From Petunia secreta (Eukaryota; Streptophyta; Magnoliopsida; Solanales; Solanaceae), in NCBI GenBank assembly GCA_029990175.1, contig JARKIP010000035.1, positions 39,074,001 to 39,138,000 of the forward strand: 64,000 bases of DNA, read 5' to 3'. The notes under the pieces were generated by a model. The model was given only the letters and a program-made list of their open reading frames with translations, made no database searches and had not been told where the DNA came from. The position numbers and the translations under genes are program-made. This document shows, in pieces, positions 10,626-20,795 of this stretch. The first letter of the stretch is position 1. Every line of letters starts with the position of its first letter.

Positions 10626-11933
10626 CTACAAGAGTAGGTTAGTGCCAAAAGTATGGGAAAACACACTCTTGTGATAGAGCCAAGCATCAATAACCAGTAA
10701 AAAGCTTATGTCTCCAAAGGAAACAACAAGTACTTGACTCCAAAGGAAAGTGCACCCAACACAAGAACAAGCAAAGAGATCAATAGGATATGGAACATGC
10801 AAGATATAGCAATCAAATTCCCTATGACCCCTAAGCTTATGACCAACACACCAAGCCTTCAAATTAATATTATCCCAATGTGACACATTGGCTTTGGCAT
10901 GCTCAACACCCAAGGTGTGATCAACATATGGGGTGGAGTAAACAAAATAGTTCAATTGGCAACTAACATCAAATACTCCACTCCCCTTCTTGGAAGCACT
11001 CTCACACACACCAAGAGTGGCTTCCTCACCTCCAAATTCAACTCCAAGACAATCTCCCTCACTTGACAAACTCCAAAGAAAGGTCTCCAAAATATGTCCT
11101 TCATCATTATAGTCCACACAATGAAGGTTAGGACTACTAGAAGATGGTTCAACACAACCAATATCAAGACCACTCATCTTATTTGGAGCTCCAAATAATG
11201 GATCGTCCATAGAGTCGAACCTTTCAAACCATGGAGGTTCTATTCTATTACCAATCCTAGTCTGATACAATTTGCTACCACAAATGAGATTATCGTCACA
11301 CAATGGAAATGTAAAAGCATGCACCTCAAATTCATGGTAACCCCAAAGCATGGTATCAAGACTAGGTTCTTCACTCTCCCCCGAGGAGTCATTGAAAACA
11401 ATTCGGTCCATCTCATTCACTAGGAACTCCTCAAGGTCACTACCAACCTCACTACAACACATAGGTCCACCATTAGAAAGCAACTCATCAAGGGAAAGAA
11501 TAGGATATTCATTCATCTCGTCTTCCCCTATATCAAATATAGGTGGGGTGTCATAACAAGGGTCAAAATCAAGGTCAACTTCACATTCTTCACTAGTGAG
11601 AGGTTCAATGATAACCGAGCTCACATCATGATGTGGGTTATCATTCCTCTCAACTAATGGTTCACAATCACACACAAGTTGACCATTTGACTCTACACTA
11701 GTTGCAAACACATTGTATTCATACAAATCATCAACTAGTGTTGAGTTTTCACAAACACCATCATAAGACAAGTAAGTAACATTTCCAAGGGAAGAACTTT
11801 CACCTACCTTTGAGTGGCCACCTAGCTCACTCAATGCAGTTGAAGTGTCATGAGTTGTTTCTTCTCCTTGAAGCTTACATTGAAGATCTTCTTCACCTTG
11901 TCCTTCAATCTTGGAACATGATTGAGGCTCCAT
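10626..11933 (-). CDS. B ORF3: 435-aa acidic protein of unknown function
   Basis: An uninterrupted 435-codon frame starting at the ATG at 11933 (MEPQSCSKIEGQGEEDLQ). It is rich in Asp/Glu and Cys, with a central motif DLDFDPCYDTPPIFDIGEDE and later PWFERFDSMDDPLFG. The last 50 or so residues turn Cys-rich and hydrophobic (FACSCVGCTFLW, then VLVVSFGDISFLLVIDAW), which could be a membrane segment or simply the decayed tail. I recognise no RT, IN or protease motif. It occupies the place where pol should be, between the protease-like ORF2 and the polypurine tract. That it is open while neighbours carry stops may mean recent selection or chance. I assign no function. Confidence 0.6.
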   Translation of the reverse strand: MEPQSCSKIEGQGEEDLQCKLQGEETTHDTSTALSELGGHSKVGESSSLGNVTYLSYDGVCENSTLVDDLYEYNVFATSVESNGQLVCDCEPLVERNDNPHHDVSSVIIEPLTSEECEVDLDFDPCYDTPPIFDIGEDEMNEYPILSLDELLSNGGPMCCSEVGSDLEEFLVNEMDRIVFNDSSGESEEPSLDTMLWGYHEFEVHAFTFPLCDDNLICGSKLYQTRIGNRIEPPWFERFDSMDDPLFGAPNKMSGLDIGCVEPSSSSPNLHCVDYNDEGHILETFLWSLSSEGDCLGVEFGGEEATLGVCESASKKGSGVFDVSCQLNYFVYSTPYVDHTLGVEHAKANVSHWDNINLKAWCVGHKLRGHREFDCYILHVPYPIDLFACSCVGCTFLWSQVLVVSFGDISFLLVIDAWLYHKSVFSHTFGTNLLL

Positions 11934-12035
11934 CGGTTTGCCTCCAAGAGTACCTACACAAGAGCTAACACAAGTAGAAGAAAAAGATAAAGGGTTAAGG
12001 TTAGAATAAGGGGTGTCCTCACTCTCAATGATTCT

Positions 12036-12818
12036 TTATCCCTCTTTCTTTTCCCTCATTTTATTTTCAAAGTCGGATGTTGATGCAGGTGGTGACATCC
12101 TACTCACATCACTCAACACATCCTCTCCTTTTTCCACTCGAGGAATGTCACAGGTCACTCCCTTACTCCTCTCAATCTTTGGTCTCTCAAATTTGGGTGA
12201 ATTGGGACGAGGCCCAAGAATACCCATAGCCGGAGTAGGTGGACTTTTAACATCAACCCGGAATTTAGGACTAAGAGACTCATCACTTGATGTCTCTTTC
12301 TTCTTTGTAGGTGAACCACTTGGCTTTGGAGCTTGTGGCTTTGGGTTCACCTTGTTGACAATTGTCAACTCTTTTCTTGCACTAGTCCCATAGTTGCTTG
12401 TGATTGTAGGACTTCTTGTTTGCTTCCTTGCATCCTTGGATTGAGATACTTGCTCCTTTTCCTTTTGCATAGGCCAAGAAAATGTACTAGGATAGAACTT
12501 AAACTTTGCCCGGCAAGGTTCAATGTCATAAGTTCTTTGCCCCTTGCTCACTTTGTACACATCCTTCACGAGATCATACCGCACCCTCTTGCCTTGCAAC
12601 CACGGTTGTCCTAGCCAAACACCATAATGCTCCATGGGACACACATCACACCAAATATATTCCTTGTAACTCTCATGAGATATGAGTAACCGAGCTTCAC
12701 TAGTAACCCAAACACCTTGATACTCATAAGGATATTTCAATTTGTAGAATGGTATCTTTAGCCTATTAACCCAAGAGACGTTAACAAAATTAGCATAGGC
12801 TTCACTAACCTTGAGCAA
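12036..12818 (-). CDS. B ORF2: degenerate retropepsin-like domain plus linker
   Basis: A 260-codon frame directly following an in-frame TGA (12822-12824) that separates it from ORF1. The first 100 residues follow the pattern of the second half of a Ty3/gypsy retropepsin: LKIPFYKLKYPYEYQG, then a strand ending in CDVCPMEHYGVWLGQPWLQG, comparable to the family's CDVVPM...ILLGRPW. The active-site segment just upstream reads VNGSG where the family has D-S/G-G, so the catalytic Asp appears to be missing. The remaining 150 residues are Lys/Ser/Pro-rich with no motif I know. No RT follows. First true Met may be internal or absent; the frame start is a TTG. Confidence 0.55.
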   Translation of the reverse strand: MLKVSEAYANFVNVSWVNRLKIPFYKLKYPYEYQGVWVTSEARLLISHESYKEYIWCDVCPMEHYGVWLGQPWLQGKRVRYDLVKDVYKVSKGQRTYDIEPCRAKFKFYPSTFSWPMQKEKEQVSQSKDARKQTRSPTITSNYGTSARKELTIVNKVNPKPQAPKPSGSPTKKKETSSDESLSPKFRVDVKSPPTPAMGILGPRPNSPKFERPKIERSKGVTCDIPRVEKGEDVLSDVSRMSPPASTSDFENKMREKKEG

Positions 12819-12821
12819 GCA

Positions 12822-13625
12822 TCATCCACTACCATTCACCTCAAAAATGAACCTACATTCACACATGTCTTGTATAGGATCAACTCCAAGAAGACCATCA
12901 TCCCCAAGTTGGGTTCTCCTTATCCCTCCACTAGTGGCAACACCACTAGAATAACCTCCACTTCCCGTCACCCTTCCAACATTAGAAGTGTTGTTGAAAG
13001 TCGAGGAAGGAGTACCATTATGGAACCCATAATTGCCTCTCGCCTTGGTTCCATAGCCCATAGCACCACTCCTACCACTACTATTAGAACAATGTACTCC
13101 AACCACGGTAAGAGCAACACCATTTCTCATTCCACCCTTCACATGGGAGTTAGAAGCATCAAGCCGTTTAGCATAAGTAGAATAGGCAAGCTTCTCCCTT
13201 CCTACGGAACAACCACCACCTCCTCCCATACTAATGGAAGGACCTCTACTACTCCCTTGCTCACCATAAGCAACATCAAGAGAAGATGAAAATGAACAAT
13301 TCTCATAATCCACCTCATCATCAATTCTCTCTACGTCACTATCATCATGTTCAAATTCATCACAAGAAGAGTAAGTAGGATCATCATACCTTGAAGCGTT
13401 ACTATCTTCATATTCTTGACTTGGAGCATAAGATTCTTCACATTCGTTTTCGGAAGCCCCATAGTCTTCTTCATCTTCATATTCAACATAGTGACGCGCT
13501 TCATCATCATATGAGCCTTGGTTTCCCGAATCGTCATAGCAATACCCATCATCACCATCATAGGAACCATAGTCTCCATCATCTCCGCATGAGTCATACC
13601 CTCCACAATCGTCATCCGATGCCAT
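12822..13625 (-). CDS. B ORF1: acidic then Gly/Ser-rich protein (gag position)
   Basis: A 267-codon frame from the ATG at 13625 (MASDDDCGGYDSCGDDGDYG). Residues 1-110 are dominated by Asp, Glu and Tyr encoded by GAT/GAA-rich low-complexity DNA. Residues 125-240 are Gly/Ser/Asn-rich, and the end (MCECRFIFEVNGSG) leads into the retropepsin-like region. It stops at TGA 12822-12824, after which ORF2 continues in the same frame. It sits where gag belongs, but no gag core or zinc knuckle is seen. Could be a highly altered gag or an unrelated protein; undecided. Confidence 0.5.
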   Translation of the reverse strand: MASDDDCGGYDSCGDDGDYGSYDGDDGYCYDDSGNQGSYDDEARHYVEYEDEEDYGASENECEESYAPSQEYEDSNASRYDDPTYSSCDEFEHDDSDVERIDDEVDYENCSFSSSLDVAYGEQGSSRGPSISMGGGGGCSVGREKLAYSTYAKRLDASNSHVKGGMRNGVALTVVGVHCSNSSGRSGAMGYGTKARGNYGFHNGTPSSTFNNTSNVGRVTGSGGYSSGVATSGGIRRTQLGDDGLLGVDPIQDMCECRFIFEVNGSG

Positions 13626-14731
13626 AGTTGTAACAAAAGAGTCAAGGACCTCACAAATTCACTCCCTCACGTGTATCACTCAAAAGATATCACTCAATTT
13701 TCTTTCCACTCGTGTATACACTCAAGGTCGTTGGCTTTTATGACCTCACTCTATTGTTCTCACTACTCAAGCCTTTTTCCACTCAAAATTTTCTTGTCTC
13801 TTAGTAATCACAATGGCAAGATCAAACAACTAATGCACCCAAGTAATGGTTCGGAATGGAGTTTAAGTGACTCGATGTACGGAAGCTAATTTAATGCGCA
13901 CTTGAAGCAAGTAAGATCTACGACTTTAAGTAAAGACTCCGAGACACATAACACCCTAAAGGATCAAAGATTAGTGTTAATAAAGTAGGACTAATACCTT
14001 AGGAACACTAACCAAGAAGTTCGGAAGTAAAGAACAAGCGAAATCCTACAAGGAAACTACCCGAAAAAGGCTTCAGGTGTGAGGCCCTCCGCCCAGAAAT
14101 TGAGGCCCTCCGCCTCTTCAGAGTGGGCGGCCGCCCTGAACAAATTAGCAGGGGGTAGGCGGTCCGCCACTTGAGCTAGGCGCTACGCCTCCCAAAAATC
14201 CAGAGAGCTCACCAAGTTGAGGCGCTCCGCCTCTATGCTTAGGCGCTCCGCCTTCTGCAATTTTCAGCACAGTTTTACTTCGTGTTTTCTTGGTTTTGAA
14301 CCTAAAAATCCGACGATTCTCACGTTGTTTTAGCAATCCGAAGGTACCCAAACGTATATTCAACCACAAGGATCAAACCCCAATGATTTTTAGCTAACCC
14401 CAATCAATAACAATCAAATCACCATGTTCATCATCTTTCAAGCTAGGGTTTCAACTTTTCAAATTTTCAAAGGGTTTCAAATTTTCAAGTTTTGTGATTC
14501 AACTTCAAATCAAGTGTTTAGGGTACCAAAAGAATGGGTTTCCAACAAGGAACAAACCCCAATGATTTTCAATGAATGGGTGTTCCAATCCAACAAGTTC
14601 CACCAATTTTTGTGAAATTTTTCAATTTTTTTGTTTTTCTTCTTTTCTCAAGAACATAAACACAATAACAATAAAGTATAAATAGGATGAACAAGGATCG
14701 AGGGTTTGTAAGAACAAATCCCGAGCCTTGT
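13626..14731 (-). other. B untranslated leader
   Basis: About 1.1 kb between the primer site and ORF1 with no convincing ORF. It holds a GC-rich palindrome block (14085-14260). Short repeated phrases such as AACCCCAATGATTTT (near 14377 and 14557) and TTTTCAAATTTTCAA occur at 14370-14580. No splice or riboswitch feature could be supported. Confidence 0.5.
14085..14260. repeat. GC-rich palindromic block in B leader
   Basis: Repeated words of the form AGGCGCTCCGCCT (14220-14232 and 14241-14253), AGGCGCTACGCCT, GGCGGTCCGCC and GAGGCCCTCCGCC in about 175 bp. Each has complementary arms around a 1-3 base centre, so RNA or single-stranded DNA could form a run of small hairpins. The same word family fills the B LTRs. 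Confidence 0.7.
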
Positions 14732-14741
14732 TCTGATACCA
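14732..14741 (-). other. Primer-binding site of B
   Basis: On the minus strand TGGTATCAGA lies 3 bp after the 5' LTR end (CCCGTATCA). It matches ten bases complementary to the tRNA-Met 3' end and then diverges (AC for GC). Confidence 0.7.
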
Positions 14742-14744
14742 AGA

Positions 14745-14890
14745 TGATACGGGTGAAATCACGGAAGCAAATAACGAGTAACGGAAGCAACAAAGTAAAC
14801 ACGATAGAAGAAAAATAGGGATGGGGGAGAATAGAAATAGAAGAAGGAACGAATCAAACTAAACAATTAGATTGATTCAAAAGGGAGGAG
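14745..14890 (-). repeat. B 5' LTR, inner piece
   Basis: This 146-bp piece begins TGATACGGGTGAAATCACGG and runs to AAGGGAGGAG, where element C interrupts it. It continues at 27396. It keeps the full left end that tandem copies 2-4 have lost. Confidence 0.85.
14886..14890. repeat. Target-site duplication of C (left)
   Basis: AGGAG lies before the C LTR; the identical five bases follow it at 27391-27395. All four tandem B LTRs show the uninterrupted version GGGAGGAGAGACTTGAACC. Confidence 0.95.
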
Positions 14891-16240
14891 TGCTGCTCCC
14901 AACGCACACGCAAGTATACGCGGTCGACAAGTAATAAAGTGATAAATCGAATATCGTTCCCACGAAGACTAAGCAGACTAATACTTCGTAAACAATTCCT
15001 ACAAACTACTCAGGGATCTTTTTCTTTGGTTGTAAGAGTTTTTATAACTAAAACGCAGTAATTAAAGTGCTAGATTTGTAGTCAAGCAAGGTGTAATACT
15101 TTGGTTGTTAACAATTTTAAGAGGACGGTCCAGGGTCAGAGTTACGAACAATCCAGTTGATGTATCCAATTGATTCCACTTCTTAAATCCCGGGTTACTA
15201 TCTGACAAGGTAAATGTAACTGTGAAAACCTTTCAGTTCTTCACAGTCTATGCAAGCTACTTCAATCCCTATATGTCTATGGGTTAAATCGCATGCACGC
15301 ATTAACGACTCATGTAATGAGTTAAACTAGGCAAGCAAGTATATGTCTATCCTACTCACAAATTGGTTCCCCGATGCCCGGGTTCACAAACTAGTTCTAT
15401 TCTTTCTTATTACGTAATTGAATTCCCTCTTTTGAGTTCAATCCAAAAACCATAGATGATGTATAATTATCGAGCTCTAACAATTACACATGTGAAATCA
15501 AGAAAGAATAAGTAACCCGTTATGGGATTCAATCAATGGGAATCAACCTTCAAACAATCAACTTTCATGTAATACTCTAACCCTAGAACGTAAAGTTTAG
15601 CCACACATATTCATAATCACAAGGCAAGAATTTGGTGTAATAATGAAGTAAATGATGTAATAGATGAAAGATTAGGAATAAACCCTTGTTCAATGAGTAT
15701 GTTGCTCTCAATATTGCTCCAAAGTATCAACTCCTTTTCAAAAACTAAGTAAAAGACTATTTATAGTATTTACAAACACCTAGTAATAAGTTAGACCCAA
15801 TACTAGACGGAATAGGAAGTGAAAAACCGCACAAGGGGCGCTATAACGGGCGCCCCGCGCCTCGTAAAGCGCCCAAACAAGCAGACCCCGTCGAATTCCG
15901 GGCGCTTTTGGGGCGCCCCACGTGAGGTATAGCACTGGGGCACTGGGCGCTATAACTGGCGCACCACGTGCCCCAAAGCGCCCAGCCAAATCGCCTTCTT
16001 CCTTGGTCCGAAATCGTACTCGTGTCGTGCCCTCGTGTGCTCAATCCAATCCTCAATCATCTTCCAATCAACTCATGCTCAATCAAGCTCCAAAAAGCTC
16101 CAAATGCACTGCGTAACAACCTACACACGCACGGCATCAAATTAGTGTAAAACCACATTCACAAACTATCAAACGAGTGCAAAACAAGCTCAAACATGCG
16201 GAAATATTAAGGAAACCTTGGGATAAAATGCCAAACATCA
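14891..16240 (-). repeat. 3' LTR of C
   Basis: 1350 bp from TGCTGCTCCC to CCAAACATCA. It has the reversed TATA element TATTTATA at 15759-15766 and a GC-rich palindromic block at 15830-15990 (GGGCGCCC at 15848-15855, GGGGCGCCCC at 15910-15919). It pairs with 26041-27390. Confidence 0.92.
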
Positions 16241-16253
16241 CCACCCCACACTT
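16241..16253 (-). other. Polypurine tract of C
   Basis: AAGTGTGGGGTGG on the minus strand abuts the 3' LTR start (TGATGTTTGG). This is the plus-strand primer site. The same 13-mer recurs at 17955-17967 and 19408-19420, with an 11-base match at 19466-19476. Confidence 0.85.
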
Positions 16254-18057
16254 GAACCTTTGCTCGCCCTCGAGCAAGTCACATCTCACTTCCCAACCTA
16301 GGTAAAACAGGTCTGCCTATGACTATGGTTGATACCGACTATTGAACCAATGCACACATGACTACTATGGATCCACAACATGCCAACAAATTATCAAGAT
16401 AAAAAATATAAGAACAACCACCCCAAAATAGCTCGAATGCACAAACTCAACTCAATGCAACCATGCTCCCACAAAATCACACCTATCTACTCAATCAAGA
16501 ACCATCAACTTCACCTATTTCATGCAAACCACGTGCCCTCACCAATATGAAGCAAAAGAGTGCCCCCCAAAAATCACACACAAAATCAATATCATGAATA
16601 GAACAAGGGCAATACAAATGAATTCACTCACTCTCATGAAAGTCTCACATGTCACACACAACGTACCATAGGCTTGCCCGTAGTGTAGGACTCCACTAAT
16701 GTAAGCTCACTCCAATCGGGCTTAACTAGGACTTTAGAAAGGTCGTAATGTAGGCTAAGGGGCGGGTAGGATACATATGGTAATAGTGACTACCTCCCTA
16801 AGCACTTTAATACATCACATTCAAGTTAAGCATCAATCTCATCAAGCCACCCAACCAACACTTCTACACATACACCTTCTCACAAGTAGCATTTTTCTAT
16901 TAAGCACACACTAGAAAGGAATGAATATCTTTTTCTCTTTTTATTTCTTTTTCCACAATTTTTTTTTCTTTTCTTTTTCAACTTTGCTATTTTTTCTTTT
17001 CTTTTTTCAATTTCATCCAACCTTGCCAATGCTTTTCACTACTTCACAAATTTTACAATAATCCCTCTTCATTAGCTCCACTCAAAAACCTCCCAAACTC
17101 CAACCACAACTCCAATCAACTACACAATATCAATAAAGTGCTTAAGGAGTAAGGGCCAAAAGAGTCAATTTAGAACAAATGGGTAGGCTCGGGGTGTGGG
17201 TACCAACAAAAAGGGTCAAAGAAATCACAACAACAATTTTTTTTCAAGGTATATATGTAAGGGTAGGCAAATCAAAAGAAGGCCTTGTATCATTTCCCGA
17301 CTAGAGCGAACCTAGGATTTCGCTTTGCACACACACGGGGCAAGTTCTAGACATTAACATGCAACATGGAGTAAACAAGAACATGCCTCACACACACATC
17401 GCACATGGTCCACACAAAAAGTTTCCATCAACAACTCTCAACTAAGCATCTAGAATGCAACGTGTGGAAATTTAAGCATTCATGCACAAAAGTTCACAAT
17501 CAAGTCAAGCAAGCGGACTCAAGCATCTCAAGGGGGTCGTTCCATGTTTTTCCTAGGCATGCATCAAATTAAAACCCAAGGACACCACAAATAGCACATG
17601 CAATCAAGTTCAAGTCCACCGGTATCAAACAAATCAAAGGCACCTAGCATTTTACCTTTTTCCTTCGTCTAGGGTCATCTACAACTAACTATCCTAATCC
17701 TAAAAATAAAAATACTACCCGGTTCAAAGGCCTCCCCGTGTAAAAGAACCGAGGCCATAAGAAAAACCACGGGGTGGATGACATATACCACTAATAAAAC
17801 TAAAAGGAAAATCTTTTTGGAATTTTTTTCATTGGTTTTCTAATTTTTTTTTCATATATTAAACTAAGAAATAAATCAAAATAAAGTCAAGTGACAAAAG
17901 AAAAATCCTATGGTACATGCATCCTAACCTCAAAAATAGATAAAGGGCAGTACCCCACCCCACACTTAAACTAAGCAATGTCCTAGTGCGACAAAGAAGT
18001 AAGTGCAAAAGTAAAAGTACAAGAAAACTGCCCTGAAATGTGCGCCGGAGTGTGGAC
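16254..18057 (-). other. C 3' untranslated region
   Basis: About 1.8 kb without a convincing ORF. It contains A/T-homopolymer-rich stretches (16925-17000, 17815-17855) and an internal polypurine-tract copy at 17955. Long 3' untranslated regions are usual in Athila-type elements. Confidence 0.6.
17955..17967 (-). repeat. Internal polypurine-tract copy, downstream of env-position ORF
   Basis: An exact copy of the 13-base tract AAGTGTGGGGTGG (minus strand), about 90 bp after the end of the env-position ORF. Confidence 0.75.
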
Positions 18058-19323
18058 CTAATCCTCCTCCTCATCAGAGCCACCGCCCTCAGCATCAGTC
18101 GCCTCGACCTCACTGTCCGGATCGTTAGCAACAACATCTGAATCCGTGTTCTCATCCTCCTCCGGAGACACCTCTCTAGCTCGAGTCCTGCTTAGCAGAC
18201 CCTTCGAGGTCTCTAGTAGAGGGACAACGCGATCAATAGCAGCAAAATCTACGTCCGACCGTCGGGCCATCTCCTCCATCATCAAGTACTGACGCGCAGT
18301 CAAGTTGGCGTCTGCCTCCCGCCACTCATCTACCGTCAGTTTCACCGGCGCAGTAGTGGTCACACCCTTGACCGAAGCAATATCAAAAGGCTTCCCTATG
18401 TTAGGGACAATGCGATCCCCAATCTCATCTACGGGGACGCCAGACTGCTCCAATTAGCGGGTCAAGATGTTCCCAAAGTATAAGCGACTACATGAATCGG
18501 ACTTCCGTTGCTCTTTCATCACGCGCAACATGTAGTAGCCTATGTTCACCGGCCTTCCAGGCATAAAGAAGTACACCATGCACGCCCGAGTCTTGGTGAC
18601 CTCGGAATAATGGGAAGATGGTAGTATACGTGCATTGATAAACCGCATCCACACACGGGCCGGTTTAAGAAACTGCGAGAAGTACATGAACTTGTGTCTT
18701 CCGGTGGCAGTGCGCTCCCACTTGTGGGTGGAGCCCTCGCCACATAATGTGTCTCGCAGAGCCTTGTAATCAGGCTTTTTGATGTACTCCTTCATATCAT
18801 CATAGTCGGGGTCCTCGACCCCCAAAAAGGCATTCAATGCCGTAGGATCCAACTTCACTTTCACTCCCCGCACTGTCACCATATCATCCTCCTTCCATGC
18901 TTCCTCCGGCTCCCAGTTGGCATATAATTCTTGCACCAAATCCAAGTTGGCGTGCCCCGGACTCTCAAACACCGAGTCCCACTTTAGAGCAATGATCGCC
19001 TCGGCCACACTTCTAAATTTTTGCATCACCCGTCTTTTATCAATGACTTGCTCGAGTATGTACCCCGCAAGCCGCACACTCTTATACCATGTTTGACATT
19101 CACCGTTCTTTACAAACGGGATGCCATAGCGGGTCTTTCCTCCGGGACGTGGTATCGGGACCGCGTCCTTAGGAATCTTAGCCTTGCCTTTAGCCTTTGA
19201 TTTGGCCTTGGGCTTGGCCGGTGCCTTGCCCTTTTGCTTTGTGGTGGAAGGCCCGACTTGAAGTGTTCTCCTCGGGCCCGCAGCGGAGGAAGAGCTCTTG
19301 CTTGGCAAAGGAGTAGTCACCAT
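18058..19323 (-). pseudogene. C env-position ORF (plant transposon protein-like), one stop
   Basis: The second coding region of C, placed after pol where Athila elements carry their extra ORF. The ATG at 19323 (MVTTPLPSKSSSS) is the best start; codons upstream to 19350 lack an ATG. Residues 1-55 are Lys/Ala/Pro-rich and basic. The middle (YANWEPEE, then VKVKLDPTALNAFLG, then LRDTLCGEGSTHKWER, then MPGRPVNIGYYMLR) resembles the putative plant transposon protein domain common in Solanaceae retroelements. TAA at 18454-18456 interrupts the frame after ILTR; the same frame continues 132 codons, ending in a very acidic tail (EEDENTDSDVV, GGGSDEEED). No clear signal peptide or membrane span, so the label env reflects position only. 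Confidence 0.65.
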
Positions 19324-19407
19324 GGTACCTATACAACAATAAAAGATCAATGTGAGATGGATAGATAGGCACCAAAACTATAAAATGCAAGCTCAATTGG
19401 TGGGGTA

Positions 19408-19420
19408 CCACCCCACACTT
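19408..19420 (-). repeat. Internal polypurine-tract copy, upstream of env-position ORF
   Basis: An exact copy of AAGTGTGGGGTGG (minus strand), about 85 bp before the ATG of the env-position ORF. A further partial copy (AAGTGTGGGGT) is at 19466-19476. Confidence 0.75.
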
Positions 19421-19476
19421 ATCACACATTCTATGTGTCAAGCACTCAACTCAATGGCACGAGCAACCCCACACTT

Positions 19477-20513
19477 AAGCAAAACTAGCTTCGGGCAAAG
19501 TATGCCACGTTTTTGAATTTTCAAGATTAAGCTAGTGTGGGTGCCTCATGATCAATTCTTATGTGTGTGCAACACCTAATGTCAATTAGAAGCCTAAGGA
19601 ATGCATTGCTGCTCAAGAATTCACAATGTTATTTAATTTTTATCATTGAGGCTTTTTCACAAACACTTGGTGTGCACACTTTGAAACTAGCAATTTCAAT
19701 GAGTTTTGGAATGTGCCAACCCTCCCAAATTGTTGGGAGATCTCTTTTTACAAGTCACAAGTCATCTATCTAGCACCATTAGCAATTTAAGCATAACAAG
19801 AATGAATTTTATGAGTAAACTTGTAACTAGCTAAGAAATCACCCATGAACAAGAATAAGTGCAACTTACATGTTAATGAAGAGAATAAGGGAAGAATTGA
19901 CTTACTTGAATGTGTTAGAGTGGATTGCACAAGATTTGGAATGATTCCAAGTGTTAGAGGTGAATTGGTGAGTGATTAGAGAGTAATTGGAGTGAAAATA
20001 GTGAAGAATTAGGTGTTAGGATCGGGCATAAGGGGATGGGGGTACCGGGTCGCGGGTCAAAACCCGTTTGACCCGGAAACTTACAAAAAAAATAGCCGGG
20101 CACGATAGGCCCCGCGGCGCGGCCTTAATGCGTGCAATATTTCCCACATTCTGCTTGCTTTGGCGCAGTGGGGGGCGCGGGGCGCTTCCCAACGCGCCAG
20201 GCTTCTTTTCTTCAGCTTTTATTTGGCGCTTTGGGAGGCGCGGGGCACTCCCGAACGCGCCCGAGCACGTTTTTTCGCACCGATTTTTTATTCCAAGTGC
20301 AACCCCAAGCGCGGGAACTATCTCGAGATGTCCCGTATCCCTCAATGCATTAATTTCACCATTTTTAGCTCACCCGATTCCTACAAAAACGACACACAAA
20401 AACAACAAACTATGTGACACTATAAAACAAAAATTACTAAACTATTACAAGGACAAACTCGGGTTGCGTCCCGAGAAGCGCCTAATTTAACGTCGTGGCA
20501 CGACGGGTATGGA
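19477..20513 (-). other. C pol-to-env spacer with GC-rich repeat
   Basis: About 1 kb between integrase and the second ORF. There is no supported gene. 20100-20300 is GC-rich with two similar units, each GGCGC...GGGGCGCGGGGC.CT.CC.AACGCGCC in form (near 20162-20200 and 20224-20262). Small ORFs on both strands here come from that repeat. Confidence 0.55.
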
Positions 20514-20795
20514 TCAAGGGTCCCTCAAAGTAATTGAGGTGCGGTGATTCACCGCACCTCCCCAATAACGTTTCACCCGTTGACCATTAACCAAAAATGT
20601 GTTCTCAGAATCCGGGGCTCTCAATTCAACAGTTCCATGTGCGGTAACACGAACAACTTCAAAAGGCCCCGACCATCTCGACTTCAACTTGCCCGGAAAT
20701 AATTTCAACCTCGAGTTGAACAACAATACAAGCTGCCCGGGCTCAAAAGAACGACGCTCAATGTGCTTATCATGCCATTTCTTTGTCCGTTCCTT
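20514..20795 (-). pseudogene. pol: C integrase C-terminal part
   Basis: It continues the integrase frame after a TAG at 20796-20798. The text FPGKLKSRWSGPFEVVRV, then ENTFLVNGQRVKRYW, is the C-terminal DNA-binding region typical of Athila integrases. No chromodomain is visible. In frame with all upstream pol segments. Confidence 0.75.

Noticed and set aside
13331..13654. Met-rich 107-codon frame over B ORF1
   Set aside because: A frame shadow of the GAT/ATG-rich low-complexity DNA; ORF1 (12822-13625) is the better frame by position and continuity with ORF2.
14731..14742. tRNA gene suggested by CTGATACCA
   Set aside because: This is only the short primer-binding complement; no cloverleaf surrounds it.
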